From: Parerythrobacter_A sp963761775
GTDB taxonomy: Bacteria; Pseudomonadota; Alphaproteobacteria; Sphingomonadales; Sphingomonadaceae
Length of the DNA stretch: 64,000 nucleotides
Assembly (NCBI GenBank): GCA_963761775.1
Contig: CAVXIF010000002.1
Span: 124,001 to 188,000 of the forward strand
Direction of reading: 5' to 3'
Shown here: positions 10,246 through 19,516 of the stretch, piece by piece
Layout of the letters: each line of letters begins with the position of its first letter
How positions within the stretch are numbered: position 1 is the first letter of the stretch
The notes under the pieces: model-generated
What the model saw: the letters and a program-made list of their open reading frames with translations, nothing else
Databases searched by the model: none
What the model was told of the DNA's origin: nothing
Translations under genes and position numbers: made by a program

Positions 10246-11307
10246 TTACTGATTCAACCGCCAGTGTTGTAACGGCTGTTGGTCCAGACCCGGCCATTGT
10301 CGTTGGCAGGCTGGTTCACATAGCCGTCGTAGATACCGCGCGCGATCTGCGCGATGCGCGCCTCGCGACTGACCGCGCGAGCCTTGGCCGGTCACGAATA
10401 TCGCCAGTGCCATCGCCCGGCCATCGGGCGCGCGGATGATGCCGATATCGCTGCTGGTGTTGTTCAGCGATCCGGTCTTGTGCGCCACGGTCGCGCCGCC
10501 GGGGATCAGCTTGGGAATACGGCGACGGCCCGTCACGGTCCGCTCCATCGCGCCGATGATTACGCGGCGGCTTTGCGTATTCAGCCACTTGCCCTGGTAC
10601 AGCCCGCCCAGCAATTCCACCATCGCGCGCGGCGTGGCGCTGTCGCGGCGGTCGATATGGTTGGCCGGATCGTATTCGCCATCGTCGCGCACCAGTGTGG
10701 CAATATCGCGCGTCAGTTCGAATTCGCCGATACCGGCGCGGCGCATCCAGTCGTTCACCGCGGCGGGTCCGCCAACGACGTCCAGCAAGGCGTCGGTCGC
10801 CTGGTTGCTGGAGCGGGTAATCATGATCTCGATCAAACGGTGCGCGGGCACATATTTGCCGCGTTTCACCGGCGCGCGGGCGCTTGAGTATTTCTTCGAG
10901 CCGACGGGCACCAGCAGCGGAAACTCGCTGCTCAGCGACCAACGCCCCTGCTCCACACCTTCCATGAAAGTGGCGGCAATAGCGATCTTGCTGGTGCTGG
11001 CCATCGGGAACCGCTGGTCGCCCAGCACGGAGATTTCCTGTCCGGTTGCAAGGTCGATGGCATGAACGCCGATGCGTCCGCGATTTCCGTCGGCCAGCTG
11101 CGCGATGCGCTGTTCGAAGCCGGTTTCGTATATCGCCTCGAAACTTTGCGGTTTGCGTTCCTGCGTCCCGAAAGTGCTGTCGAATGCCGACATGAACTGG
11201 CGCCCGTCATCCTGCCCCATGTCTTGGGCGACTGCCGGTGCAGTGATCGAGAACGCGAAGGCTAGACCGGCAGCGAAGGCGCGGAATCGTCTGGAAAGTG
11301 CTGTCAT
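10246..11307 (-). CDS. class A beta-lactamase-like serine hydrolase with frameshifted C-terminus
   Basis: A secreted serine hydrolase with an N-terminal signal peptide (cleavage near AVAQD, residue 28). The class A motifs are visible: SxxK as STSK (residues 104-107), SxN as SSN in RSSNQATD, and KTG as HKTGSLNN. The SSN in place of SDN, and no clear ExxLN omega loop, make true penicillinase activity less certain than the fold. The last 47 residues as read are unlike the family. Removing one base at the GG pair 10386-10387 restores a natural end (SREARIAQIARGIYDGY and onward) with stop at 10254-10256, so this is an apparent +1 frameshift that should lie after the catalytic motifs. Confidence 0.82.
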   Translation of the reverse strand: MTALSRRFRAFAAGLAFAFSITAPAVAQDMGQDDGRQFMSAFDSTFGTQERKPQSFEAIYETGFEQRIAQLADGNRGRIGVHAIDLATGQEISVLGDQRFPMASTSKIAIAATFMEGVEQGRWSLSSEFPLLVPVGSKKYSSARAPVKRGKYVPAHRLIEIMITRSSNQATDALLDVVGGPAAVNDWMRRAGIGEFELTRDIATLVRDDGEYDPANHIDRRDSATPRAMVELLGGLYQGKWLNTQSRRVIIGAMERTVTGRRRIPKLIPGGATVAHKTGSLNNTSSDIGIIRAPDGRAMALAIFVTGQGSRGQSRGAHRADRARYLRRLCEPACQRQWPGLDQQPLQHWRLNQ

Positions 11308-11425
11308 GTCGGCAGGTTAGTCCCGTTATGCTGATTAAAGCCTTAACGCGGACGCACGATACAACAAGCCGGCGCGCGACCAAAAGTGTCGCGCGCACGA
11401 CAGAATCCTGCCCAGAACGATATCA

Positions 11426-11833
11426 TTACGCGTCGGCAATGGCCTTGGCGATGCGGTCCGATGGTTCGCCGGTCAGCGTCTTGGCGATCTCGCCACGCAG
11501 GCGCTTTTCCAGTTCGCCGTGATAATGCCGCCGCATTTCGCCCAGCGTCTTGGGGTCGGCGATGACGACCAGATCGTCGATTTCGCCCGCAACGCATTTG
11601 GCGTTCAGCCATTCGGCAACGCCCGCGCCATGCGCCAGTTCATCGAGGTCCGTACCGCCGCGCCCCTGCCCGATATCGTCCTGGTGGCGCACGCCCGCGC
11701 TGTGGTTGGTGGCGTCGATATCGGGATGGCTGGCCTTGCCAAGCTTCGGTTCGAACGGCTGGCCTTCATTGCGCATCAGGATGAAGCGTTCGCCATCGAC
11801 GATGGCGACGTGGGCGTTGGCGGGCAGTTTCAA
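11426..11833 (-). CDS. host attachment family protein
   Basis: A protein of about 135 residues beginning MKLPANAHVAIVDGERF, the conserved opening of the bacterial host-attachment family first described in Agrobacterium. A TTG start at 11831-11833 has GGAG about 8 bases upstream and matches the family start. An upstream ATG (11854-11856) is possible but adds non-family residues. The C-terminal helix (GEIAKTLTGEPSDRIAKAI) is typical. It relates to release-factor-like folds; its molecular function is not settled. It is divergent from mtnP. Confidence 0.75.
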   Translation of the reverse strand: MKLPANAHVAIVDGERFILMRNEGQPFEPKLGKASHPDIDATNHSAGVRHQDDIGQGRGGTDLDELAHGAGVAEWLNAKCVAGEIDDLVVIADPKTLGEMRRHYHGELEKRLRGEIAKTLTGEPSDRIAKAIADA

Positions 11834-11921
11834 GATGTTTCTCCGTTGGGGGTTCATCCTTACAATCCGTAAACCGGCATTTTGTTGCACGGTGGCGCGC
11901 GGCTCGCCTAAGCGCAGGCGA

Positions 11922-12797
11922 ATGAGCACATGGACCATCGGCATTATCGGGGGCAGCGGCCTCTACCAGATCGACGCGCTGGAAGACGCGCAGTGGATTA
12001 CCGTCAGCAGCCCGTTCGGCGAACCCTCGGACGATGTGCTGTGCGGGCGGATCGGCCCACGCGATGGCGGCGTGCAGCTGCGCTTCCTGCCCCGTCACGG
12101 GCGCGGCCACCGCATCGCGCCGTCGGATCTCAACGCGCGTGCCAATATCGACGTGCTGAAGCGGGCGGGCTGTACCGATATACTGGCGATCAGTTCGGTC
12201 GGCAGCTTGCGCGAGGAACTGCCGCCCGGGCATTTCGTGGTGGCGGACCAGTTCATCGACCGCACGAAAGGGCGCGCCAGCAGCTTCTTCGGCACCGGCA
12301 TGGTCGCGCATGTCAGCATGGCGGAACCGGTGTGCGAGCGGCTGTCCGGCTTCGCCGCCGCCGCGGTTACCAAGGCGGGCGGCACGGTGGCGCATGGCGG
12401 CACCTATCTGGCGATGGAGGGGCCGCAATTCTCCACCCGCGCCGAAAGTCACCTGTATCGCCAGTGGGGCGCGGACATCATCGGCATGACCGCCATGCCC
12501 GAAGCCAGGCTGGCGCGCGAGGCGGAGCTGCCCTACGCGCTGGTCGGCATGGTGACGGATTACGATTGCTGGCGCGAGGATGCGGCCTTCGTGGAGGTCA
12601 GCGAGGTGATCGCACAGATGGGCGCGAACGGTGCGATTGCGCGGCTGGCGGTCGAGGAACTGGTCGCCGCCCTGCCCGCGACACGCGCCGCCTCGCCACT
12701 GGATACCGTGCTCGACCATGCGCTGATAACCGCGCCCGATGCGCGCGACCCTGCAGTGTTGGCGACGCTGGACGCGGTGGCGGCCAGAGTACTGTGA
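11922..12797 (+). CDS. mtnP: S-methyl-5'-thioadenosine phosphorylase
   Basis: A 291-residue nucleoside phosphorylase of the PNP/MTAP family. The phosphate-binding GGSGLY (residues 9-14), the LPRHGRGH segment, and the substrate region EGPQFSTRAE and GMTAMPEA are all present. It cleaves methylthioadenosine to adenine and methylthioribose-1-phosphate, salvaging the by-product of polyamine and quorum-signal synthesis. The start ATG at 11922-11924 is set by the family's MSTWTIGIIGG opening; the frame is open well upstream but overlaps the divergent gene. No other methionine-salvage genes are next to it. Confidence 0.93.
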   Translation: MSTWTIGIIGGSGLYQIDALEDAQWITVSSPFGEPSDDVLCGRIGPRDGGVQLRFLPRHGRGHRIAPSDLNARANIDVLKRAGCTDILAISSVGSLREELPPGHFVVADQFIDRTKGRASSFFGTGMVAHVSMAEPVCERLSGFAAAAVTKAGGTVAHGGTYLAMEGPQFSTRAESHLYRQWGADIIGMTAMPEARLAREAELPYALVGMVTDYDCWREDAAFVEVSEVIAQMGANGAIARLAVEELVAALPATRAASPLDTVLDHALITAPDARDPAVLATLDAVAARVL

Positions 12798-12882
12798 TAC
12801 GTGTGCTGTAATACGCGTTCTGTAAATACGGGGCCGGTAATGCGTCCTCGACAACGCGGCCCATACTGACCACAAGCCGCCC

Positions 12883-13491
12883 ATGCGCGAACAACCCGAA
12901 GTACCGGTATTCGGTCCGGAAACCGAACAGCCGGCCAAGGTGAACCCGCCACGCGTCGCGATGAAGCGCACCGTGGCGAAGGCGATTTCGTGGCGCACGG
13001 TCGGCACGCTGGATACGCTGCTGCTGTCATACCTGCTCATCACCTATCTCGGCCCGCTGTTCGGGCTGGAATCAAGTGGCGAGGAGGCGTTGCAGCAAGC
13101 GAGCTACATCGCCATCACCGAAGTCGTCACCAAGATCGTGTTCTATTTCCTGCACGAACGGTTCTGGGCCTGGTGGGGCTGGGGCGTGTCGGTGGTGAAC
13201 GGCAAGCGGAAGGAAACGCTGCGCCGCACCAGCACCAAGACCGCGACGTGGCGGACCATCGCCTCGCTGGATACGATGGTGCTGGCGTGGTTCTTCACCG
13301 GCAATATCGCCACGGCGGTGTCGATCGGCAGCCTGGAGATCGTCACCAAGCTGATCCTGTATTTCATCCACGAGCGCATCTGGGCGCGGTTCCAGTTCGG
13401 TATCGTCCACCAGCCCGCGGTGCCGCCGCCTGCCGGTTTGCCGACCGCCGACGATATGCAGGTGCGGCAGGATGTTGCGCCCGACAGGTAA
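12883..13491 (+). CDS. membrane protein with two DUF2061 repeats
   Basis: A 202-residue protein with two copies of the DUF2061 module: (T)VAKAISWRTVGTLDT...FYFLHERFWAW near residues 28-100 and TKTATWRTIASLDT...LYFIHERIWAR near 117-175. Each has two hydrophobic helices ending in the HERxWAxx motif, giving about four membrane spans. The function is unknown; DUF2061 proteins are common in proteobacteria. It sits 85 bases after mtnP on the same strand and could be co-transcribed. Confidence 0.85.
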   Translation: MREQPEVPVFGPETEQPAKVNPPRVAMKRTVAKAISWRTVGTLDTLLLSYLLITYLGPLFGLESSGEEALQQASYIAITEVVTKIVFYFLHERFWAWWGWGVSVVNGKRKETLRRTSTKTATWRTIASLDTMVLAWFFTGNIATAVSIGSLEIVTKLILYFIHERIWARFQFGIVHQPAVPPPAGLPTADDMQVRQDVAPDR

Positions 13492-13500
13492 GCCGGCGGG

Positions 13501-14496
13501 CTAGGCCGAGCAGCTCGCGCCGCCCAGCACGCAGAAACGCGCGCAATGCGGGTGGTTCAGCGATACGGCGCGCGCCGCCTCCTGCAACGTGCCGCCCATG
13601 TCGAAGCCGGGATTGTGCGGGATCAGTGTGCAGGCGGCGACGCGCGGGGCAGGCTCGCCCTTGCGATGCACCACCATGCGGCTGGTCGCGCACATGATGT
13701 CGGCGGGGTTCTTGTCGAGGATGCCCCAGCATGCCGTGGTGATTTCGGCGATGTCCTTCGTCGCGTCCATTTCGGGAAACAGCACCAGCCGTTCCGGATC
13801 GGCGGCGTCGATGGCGATATCCTGCGCCGCGAACAGCGCGGCATAGCCGCTGCGCGCCTGCGCCAAGGTCTCTCCGGGCAATAGCCGCCCCGCGACCGCG
13901 ATGGAAAAGCCGTTGCCGGACAGCCATTTCAGGCCCGACAGCCCGGCATCCCAGCTGCGCGGACCGCGCTCGCCCTCGTGCCCGGCTTGCGTATGGTGGT
14001 CGAGGCTGATGCGCATGGTCAGTTTCGCGCCGAACCGTTTCCGCAAGTCCAGCAAGGCCGCCTCATGCCGCCGCATCGGCTTCATCGCATTGCTCAGCAC
14101 CAGCGCTGCGAATCCGCGTTCCAGCGTGTCGGCCAGCATGGCGGGGAAGTCCGGATTCATGAACGGTTCGCCGCCGGTATAGCCGATCTCGCGTGTCGCC
14201 ATGGCGGCCGCCTCGTTCAGGAACGGCACCATTTCGGCATGGCGGATGAAGACCAGCGCATCGTTGGTCGGGCTGCTTTCGATGTAGCAGCTGGCGCAGG
14301 CGAGGTTGCACAGCGTGCCGGTGTTGAACCACAGCGTTTCGAGGCGCACCATCGGCACGCGGGCGCGCGGCTCTCCTTTGGCGGTCAGGTCCGGATCGGC
14401 GAATTTCTCGCGCGGCAGGGCGTCGCCCGCGACCTGGAAGGGCGAAGGGCCGACGGGGGCGTTGCGCGGGCGACGTTTGGTAGTCGTGTCGTTCAC
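13501..14496 (-). CDS. radical SAM protein of the arsenosugar-type cluster
   Basis: A 331-residue radical SAM enzyme. The iron-sulfur motif CNLACASC (C63, C67, C70) and a GGEPFMNP motif for SAM binding are clear. At least seven further cysteines lie in the last 90 residues, suggesting an auxiliary iron-sulfur cluster (SPASM-like). The GTG start at 14494-14496 overlaps the stop of the flavin reductase gene by four bases (GTGA), so the two are translationally coupled. In related clusters a radical SAM enzyme attaches the 5'-deoxyadenosyl group to dimethylarsenite. I see no clear DUF3641 domain of classical ArsS, so the same reaction is inference from neighbours. Confidence 0.8.
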   Translation of the reverse strand: MNDTTTKRRPRNAPVGPSPFQVAGDALPREKFADPDLTAKGEPRARVPMVRLETLWFNTGTLCNLACASCYIESSPTNDALVFIRHAEMVPFLNEAAAMATREIGYTGGEPFMNPDFPAMLADTLERGFAALVLSNAMKPMRRHEAALLDLRKRFGAKLTMRISLDHHTQAGHEGERGPRSWDAGLSGLKWLSGNGFSIAVAGRLLPGETLAQARSGYAALFAAQDIAIDAADPERLVLFPEMDATKDIAEITTACWGILDKNPADIMCATSRMVVHRKGEPAPRVAACTLIPHNPGFDMGGTLQEAARAVSLNHPHCARFCVLGGASCSA

Positions 14497-15911
14497 GCAA
14501 ATCGCTTCCGCAGTCCCGCAACCGTTTTTGCGTATTTCTTCGGCAGGTCGCCGAACACCGTCGGCTCCCACGCCTTGAACGCCGCCGCCTTCAGGATTTC
14601 GGAGCGGGTCGGGTAGGATACGATCGCACTGCCCAGCGCAAATGTGCTGCTCTTGCCGGTGATGCTTTGCGTCAGCGGCAGCAGCATTTCGCCCGCGTGC
14701 TTGCCGCAGATGCTCGCACCGATCACCTTCTTGCCTTTCAGCACCAGCTTGAGATGCCCCTTGTCATCGCCTTCCGCCGTCGCGCGTTCATTGTCGGCGA
14801 AGGGTTCGGTGATGACGGTGATGCCGTCGCCGTGTTTCTCGCGCGCATCGGCTTCGGTCAGGCCGACTTGCGCCACTTCGGGTTCGGTGAAGGTGCACCA
14901 GGGCAGGGCGCTCCAGTCCACCTTGGTCGGCACGCCGGTGCAGATTTCCAGCGCGACATTGCTGCCCTCATAGCCCGCCACATGGGTCAGGCGTGGTCCT
15001 TCGCGGCAATCGCCGATGGCGTAGATATGCTTCATGGAGGTGCGTCGGCGTGCGTCCACCGCAAAGCCGTTGCTGCCCGTTTCCAGACCCAGCGCTTCGG
15101 CGCCGAACCCCTCGGTGCGCGCCGTTCGCCCGACCGCGACCAGCAGGTGCGATCCGGTGATCGCCTCGCCGCCGTCGGTATGGACCGTGAGCTGCGCGCC
15201 GTCCTTCGCGACGCGCTTCGCCTTGCCATCGACGAACCGGACGCCTTCGCCCCGCATCACTTCGGCGACGACCGCGACCGAGTCCTGATCGTCGCGCCCC
15301 ATCAGCGGGCCGGGATTGATGACCGTGACCTCGCTGCCCAGCCGCCGGAAACTCTGCGCCATTTCCATGCCGATCACCCCGCCGCCGATGATGACGAGGT
15401 GGTCCGGCTGCTGCGTCAGGTCGAACAGGTTTTCGTTGGTGAGGTAAGGCACATCGGCCAGCCCTTCGACCGGCGGCACGAACGGTTTCGACCCGGTGGC
15501 CAGCACGATGCGCGGCGCGGACAGCGTGCGCCCGTTGACCTCGACCGTATATTTGCCGGTCAGCGTGGCGTCGCCCTTGATGACTTCTACGCCCATCGCC
15601 TCGAACGTCTCGGCGCTGTCGTGGTGTTCGATATCGGCGATGGCCTGGTGGACATGGGCATGGACGCCCGACCAGTCCACCTGCGGCGCGGCCAGCGTGA
15701 TGCCATACCGCTTTTCCTCGCGCGCTTCGGCGGCGCGCTTGGCGGCGGTAATCAGCGCTTTCGATGGCACGCACCCATTATTAAGGCACTCGCCGCCCAT
15801 CTTGTGCCCTTCGATCAGCGCGACCTCCAGCCCGAACAGCGCGCAGCCGCCCGCCGCCGTCAATCCGGCCGCGCCGCCGCCGATTACGATCGCGTCATGG
15901 GTGAACTTCAT
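14493..15911 (-). CDS. FAD-dependent pyridine nucleotide-disulfide oxidoreductase
   Basis: A 472-residue class I flavoprotein disulfide reductase, like mercuric reductase or dihydrolipoamide dehydrogenase. The FAD site GGGAAG (11-16), redox pair in CLNNGC (C42, C47), NAD(P) site GGGVIGME, second FAD motif YAIGDC and a C-terminal dimer domain are present. It reduces a disulfide or metal(loid) substrate with NAD(P)H. It lacks the mercuric-reductase C-terminal vicinal cysteines and ends in a basic KRFA tail. It heads a two-gene operon with the radical SAM gene and is divergent from the ArsM gene. A role as electron donor or thiol recycler in the arsenic pathway is inferred. Confidence 0.85.
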   Translation of the reverse strand: MKFTHDAIVIGGGAAGLTAAGGCALFGLEVALIEGHKMGGECLNNGCVPSKALITAAKRAAEAREEKRYGITLAAPQVDWSGVHAHVHQAIADIEHHDSAETFEAMGVEVIKGDATLTGKYTVEVNGRTLSAPRIVLATGSKPFVPPVEGLADVPYLTNENLFDLTQQPDHLVIIGGGVIGMEMAQSFRRLGSEVTVINPGPLMGRDDQDSVAVVAEVMRGEGVRFVDGKAKRVAKDGAQLTVHTDGGEAITGSHLLVAVGRTARTEGFGAEALGLETGSNGFAVDARRRTSMKHIYAIGDCREGPRLTHVAGYEGSNVALEICTGVPTKVDWSALPWCTFTEPEVAQVGLTEADAREKHGDGITVITEPFADNERATAEGDDKGHLKLVLKGKKVIGASICGKHAGEMLLPLTQSITGKSSTFALGSAIVSYPTRSEILKAAAFKAWEPTVFGDLPKKYAKTVAGLRKRFA

Positions 15912-16043
15912 ATCTAGGACCGCCTTCTACGATGCCGGACGCAGGAATTGCGCAGCGGCGTAACCAATTAGGGCTTGCAAGCGAACCGCTTTCTAACGAC
16001 GCACCTGTCCATCCCCTTTCGCCCGCAATCGAGAAACGGTTAC

Positions 16044-17099
16044 ATGAACATCGAGAACTCCCGCGATTACTACGGCCGCGTCCTGACCGGATCGGACGAT
16101 CTCAAGACCGATGCCTGCTGCACCACCGAGGCACCGCCGCCCGCTATCATGGACGCGATGCGCCGCGTGCATGAGGATGTGCGCGCCCGCTATTACGGCT
16201 GCGGCCTCGTTTCCCCGCAGGCCATCGGCGGCGCGCATATCCTCGATCTGGGCAGCGGCAGCGGGCAGGACGCCTATATCCTCGCGCAATTCGTCGGCGA
16301 AGCGGGCAGCGTCACCGGCGTCGACACCACGCCCGAACAGCTGGCCATTGCGAACGAATACCGCGAATGGCACCGCGAGGCGTTCGGCTATACCAAATCC
16401 AATGTCGCATTCGTTGAAGGCGACCTGGAAAAGCTTGCCGAACTGGACCTGCCAGCGGCGCATTACGACGTAATCGTGTCCAACTGCGTCATCAATCTGG
16501 TGGCGGACAAGCAGGCTGTCTTCGCCGCCGCCCATGCGCTGCTGAAGGAAGGCGGCGAGCTGTATTTCTCCGACGTCTATGCCGACCGCCGCGTGCCGGA
16601 CGGTCTGAAGGGCGATCCGGTGCTGCATGGCGAATGCCTGTCGGGCGCGCTGTACTGGGGCGATTTCGTGGCACTGGCGAAGGCAGCGGGGTTCGCCGAT
16701 CCGCGACTCGTCACCAGCCGCCCGCTGGAGATCGGCGATGAGGCGGTGGCAGCCAAGCTGGACGGCATCGGTTTCCATTCGGCAACCTATCGCCTGTTCA
16801 AGCTTGGCGAGCTGGAAAGCCAGTGCGAGGATTACGGACAGGCGGTGCGTTACATGGGCACAGTGCCGGGGCAGGAACGGGTTTTCGAACTGGACGCGCA
16901 TCACCGGATAGAGGCAGGGCGGATGTTCCCTATCTGCGGCAACAGCTGGCGGATGCTGGCGCAAACGCGATTTGCCGAGCATTTCGAATTCTTCGGCGAT
17001 TTCGCCACGCATTACGGTATCTTCCCTGACTGCGGCGTGTCGATCCCGTTCGATGCAGGGCAGGGAAGCGTGCCCGACAGTCCCGCCGCCTGCTGTTGA
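16044..17099 (+). CDS. arsM: arsenite S-adenosylmethionine methyltransferase, ArsM-like
   Basis: A 351-residue SAM methyltransferase. ILDLGSGSGQDAY (near residues 70-82) is SAM motif I. The paired cysteines DACCTT near the N-terminus, the cysteine of SNCVINLVADK (about residue 148), the cysteine of GECLSGALY (about 197) and a terminal AACC fit the arsenic-binding cysteines of ArsM. It methylates As(III) stepwise. The ATG at 16044-16046 is chosen because the family opens NIENSRDYYGRVL. It starts a two-gene unit with the epimerase (TGATG overlap at the stop) and is divergent from the reductase/radical SAM operon. Confidence 0.88.
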   Translation: MNIENSRDYYGRVLTGSDDLKTDACCTTEAPPPAIMDAMRRVHEDVRARYYGCGLVSPQAIGGAHILDLGSGSGQDAYILAQFVGEAGSVTGVDTTPEQLAIANEYREWHREAFGYTKSNVAFVEGDLEKLAELDLPAAHYDVIVSNCVINLVADKQAVFAAAHALLKEGGELYFSDVYADRRVPDGLKGDPVLHGECLSGALYWGDFVALAKAAGFADPRLVTSRPLEIGDEAVAAKLDGIGFHSATYRLFKLGELESQCEDYGQAVRYMGTVPGQERVFELDAHHRIEAGRMFPICGNSWRMLAQTRFAEHFEFFGDFATHYGIFPDCGVSIPFDAGQGSVPDSPAACC

Positions 17100-18134
17100 T
17101 GCGCATACTGGTTACGGGGGCGGCTGGCCTGCTGGGTGGCGAAGTGTGCGCGCGGCTGGTGCGGGCAGGGCACAGTGTCACCGCGCTCATCCATCGCAAT
17201 CCCGAAATTCGCGCCAATGACGGGTCCGCCGTCGCGGTCGCGGCGACGCTGCGCGGCGATATTGCGCGCGACCGGCTGGGGCTGGACGATACCGGGTACG
17301 CTACCGCTTGCGCACACGATCTCGTTATCCATTGTGCGGCGAGCGTGCGCTTCGACCTTACCGAAGACGAATATGCTGCCACCAATGTGCGCGGCACCGG
17401 CAATGTCCTCGCCTTGGCCGAAGCGGGCGGCATGGCGATGCTGCATGTCAGCACCGCGTATGTCTGCGGCACGCGCGACGGCGCGATCCTGGAAAGCGAC
17501 GCGCTGCCGTGATGCGGACGCAGGCTTCGCCAATGGATACGAGGCGAGCAAGGCCGCAGGCGAACAGCTGGTGCGGGCGTCTGGCGCGCGCTGGGCCATC
17601 GCGCGGCCCAGCATCGTGGTCGGCGCGCATGGCGACGGGGCGATCCGCCAGTTCGACACGATCTACGCCGCGTTCAAGCTGATTGCAGAAGGGCGGGTGT
17701 CGCATTTGCCCGCCCTGCCGGACGCCACGCTGGATTTTGTGCCTATCGATTATGTCGCAGGCGGCATCGTCGCGCTGGCCGAAGCAATGGAGGCTGCGGC
17801 GGAAGGCACGTTCCATCTGGTCGCGGAACGGCCTGTGCCCGTTGCCGCCTTTACCGATGCCATCGCCGGTTACCCGCAGTTCCACCGGCCCGAACTCATC
17901 GCCCCCAACCGGTTCGACCTCGCGGACCTGCCCCCGCTGGAACGCCGCCTCTACGCCCGCGTCGCGGCGCTGTACGCCAATTATTTCCAGCGCGATCCAC
18001 GGTTCGACGATGCTGCGTTCCGCGCGCTGGCGGGCTATGGCTGCCCGTCCACCGATGCGGCGTTTGTCCGGCGGGTGGTCGATTACGCCATCGCGCAGGG
18101 CTTCCTGAAGGCAGCACCCGTCCCGGCGGAATAG
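17099..18134 (+). pseudogene. NAD(P)-dependent epimerase/dehydratase, apparent +1 frameshift
   Basis: An extended short-chain dehydrogenase of about 345 residues split in two frames. The first (17099-17512) carries the Rossmann motif TGAAGLLG and the active-site strand HVSTAYVCG. The second, to 18134, carries YEASKAAGE (the YxxxK catalytic pair), IARPSIVVG and the C-terminal domain. An extra T at 17510 makes the TGA; without it the two halves join as ESDALPDADAGFANGYEASK. The ATG shares a base with the arsM stop. A sugar-nucleotide or ribosyl modification step for an arsenosugar is a reasonable guess; the substrate is unknown. Confidence 0.8.
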
Positions 18135-18153
18135 TATTCATCGGATATGGGCC

Positions 18154-18885
18154 CTAGCGCACGTGCGGATAGTCGCGTTCCATTCGCCCGCGCGCGCCGA
18201 CGGCCCACAGGATGCCGACCTTGAAGTAGATCCAGTTGGCTTTCAGCGGTCCCCACGCCGCGATGCGGCGGTCCGACGTGACAATCCAGCGCGGCACCAT
18301 GCGGATGCGGCCAACGCCGGCGAATTTTACGCACAGGTCCGCTTCCTCCATCACGATATCGCCCGGTGTGCAGCCGCCCAGCGCCAGGAACTGTTCGCGG
18401 CGGAAGAACATGCCGTGATCGCCGAACAACAGGCGCACGCCGCGCACGAACAGGTGCGGGCGCGTGACCAGCGGGGCATACCAGGTCTTCGCCCAGTTAT
18501 GCAGCGTGGTGCCCCAGCGCGTGCCGCCCGGCCCTGCGATGCGGGGGGTGAAGCTGGCGAGCGCGGTGCGGTCGTCGGACAGCGTGTCGCGGATCACCTG
18601 CACCATGTCGCGCGGTGGAATGCTGTCTGCATGAAGCACACAGACCAGCGGTGCGCGTGCCGCCTCCACCCCGCGATTGATCTGACGCGCACGGCCTGCT
18701 TCGGTTTCGATGACGGTCCAGCCCGCAGCGCGCGCCAAGGTCACGCTGGCATCGCCGCTGCCCCCGTCGACCACCACGATTTCGGCAGGCGCAGGGTCGA
18801 GCGCGGCGAGCGTTTTGACAAGGGCGGGCAGCGTGCTTTCCTCGTCCAGCACCGGAATGACGAGCGCGACGGCGGGCGGTGTCAC
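18154..18885 (-). CDS. TIGR04283-type glycosyltransferase
   Basis: A 243-residue family 2 glycosyltransferase: PAVALVIPVLDEE opening, VVDGGSGD with D40, and HADSIPP as the DxD-like metal site. This matches the rSAM/selenodomain-associated transferase 2 group found in arsenosugar clusters. The GTG at 18883-18885 overlaps the stop of the upstream TIGR04282 gene in GTGA, which fixes the start and implies coupling. The gene is convergent with the epimerase. The acceptor is not known from sequence. Confidence 0.85.
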   Translation of the reverse strand: MTPPAVALVIPVLDEESTLPALVKTLAALDPAPAEIVVVDGGSGDASVTLARAAGWTVIETEAGRARQINRGVEAARAPLVCVLHADSIPPRDMVQVIRDTLSDDRTALASFTPRIAGPGGTRWGTTLHNWAKTWYAPLVTRPHLFVRGVRLLFGDHGMFFRREQFLALGGCTPGDIVMEEADLCVKFAGVGRIRMVPRWIVTSDRRIAAWGPLKANWIYFKVGILWAVGARGRMERDYPHVR

Positions 18886-19460
18886 GCGCAAAACTCCGGC
18901 CAGTCGGCAAGGTCTTCCGCCGTATCGACATCGCTCAGTTCGGGCAGGATAGCGGGGCGGATGCCGCGCGCCACGAAACGGCGGACGGTTTCGGCGAACA
19001 CGGTGTCGGTGCTCCACACCATATCCGCAAAGGCGAACCCTGCGTCTTCGGTAAAGCCCAGCAGGTAATAGCCGCCGTCGCGCGCGGGGCCGATGACCAT
19101 CGCCTCCTCATGCAGCGTATCGCGGGCAGCCTGCAACAGGGCAGGCGTCAGGCCGGGGCAGTCGCTGCCGATGACGATGGCGGGAGCAGGAACGCGCGAC
19201 AGTTTTGCGCTCAAATCGCCTTCGCCCTGATCGACGAAGGTTACATCGTCGTCGAAAGCCTGCCGGAACCGTTCCGGCGCAGCGCCTGTCGTCCGGACGG
19301 TAAAGGCAAGCCCGCTGGCCTTCGCAACCGCGACGGTATGTGCCAGCAGCTTGGTATAGATTGCCGCCGCTCCATCGGCGCCAAATGCCGGGATAAGCCG
19401 CGTCTTGGCCTTGCCGGGTTCGGGCCAGCGCGCGAAAATGTGGAGGTGGGGGCCTGTCAT
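18882..19460 (-). CDS. TIGR04282-type transferase
   Basis: A 192-residue protein of the rSAM/selenodomain-associated transferase 1 group: FARWPEPGKAKTRL opening (nucleotide-binding loop), IGSDCPGLTP and ARDGGYYLLG. The fold is that of nucleotidyl- or glycosyltransferases such as CofC. It lies first in a two-gene operon with the TIGR04283 gene and is divergent from the sterol-desaturase-like gene with a 56-base gap. Pairing of the two transferases with ArsM and a radical SAM protein is the recognised arsenosugar-type context. Confidence 0.86.
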   Translation of the reverse strand: MTGPHLHIFARWPEPGKAKTRLIPAFGADGAAAIYTKLLAHTVAVAKASGLAFTVRTTGAAPERFRQAFDDDVTFVDQGEGDLSAKLSRVPAPAIVIGSDCPGLTPALLQAARDTLHEEAMVIGPARDGGYYLLGFTEDAGFAFADMVWSTDTVFAETVRRFVARGIRPAILPELSDVDTAEDLADWPEFCA

Positions 19461-19516
19461 CGCGTCGTTGCATAGCCCCTCGACGGCGGGCGGACCATAA
19501 GGCAGATGGTGCGGCC

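Noticed and set aside
10246..10384. Extra C-terminal residues of the beta-lactamase-like protein as a second domain
   Set aside because: They are a frameshifted reading; the family ending is intact in the neighbouring frame to 10254.
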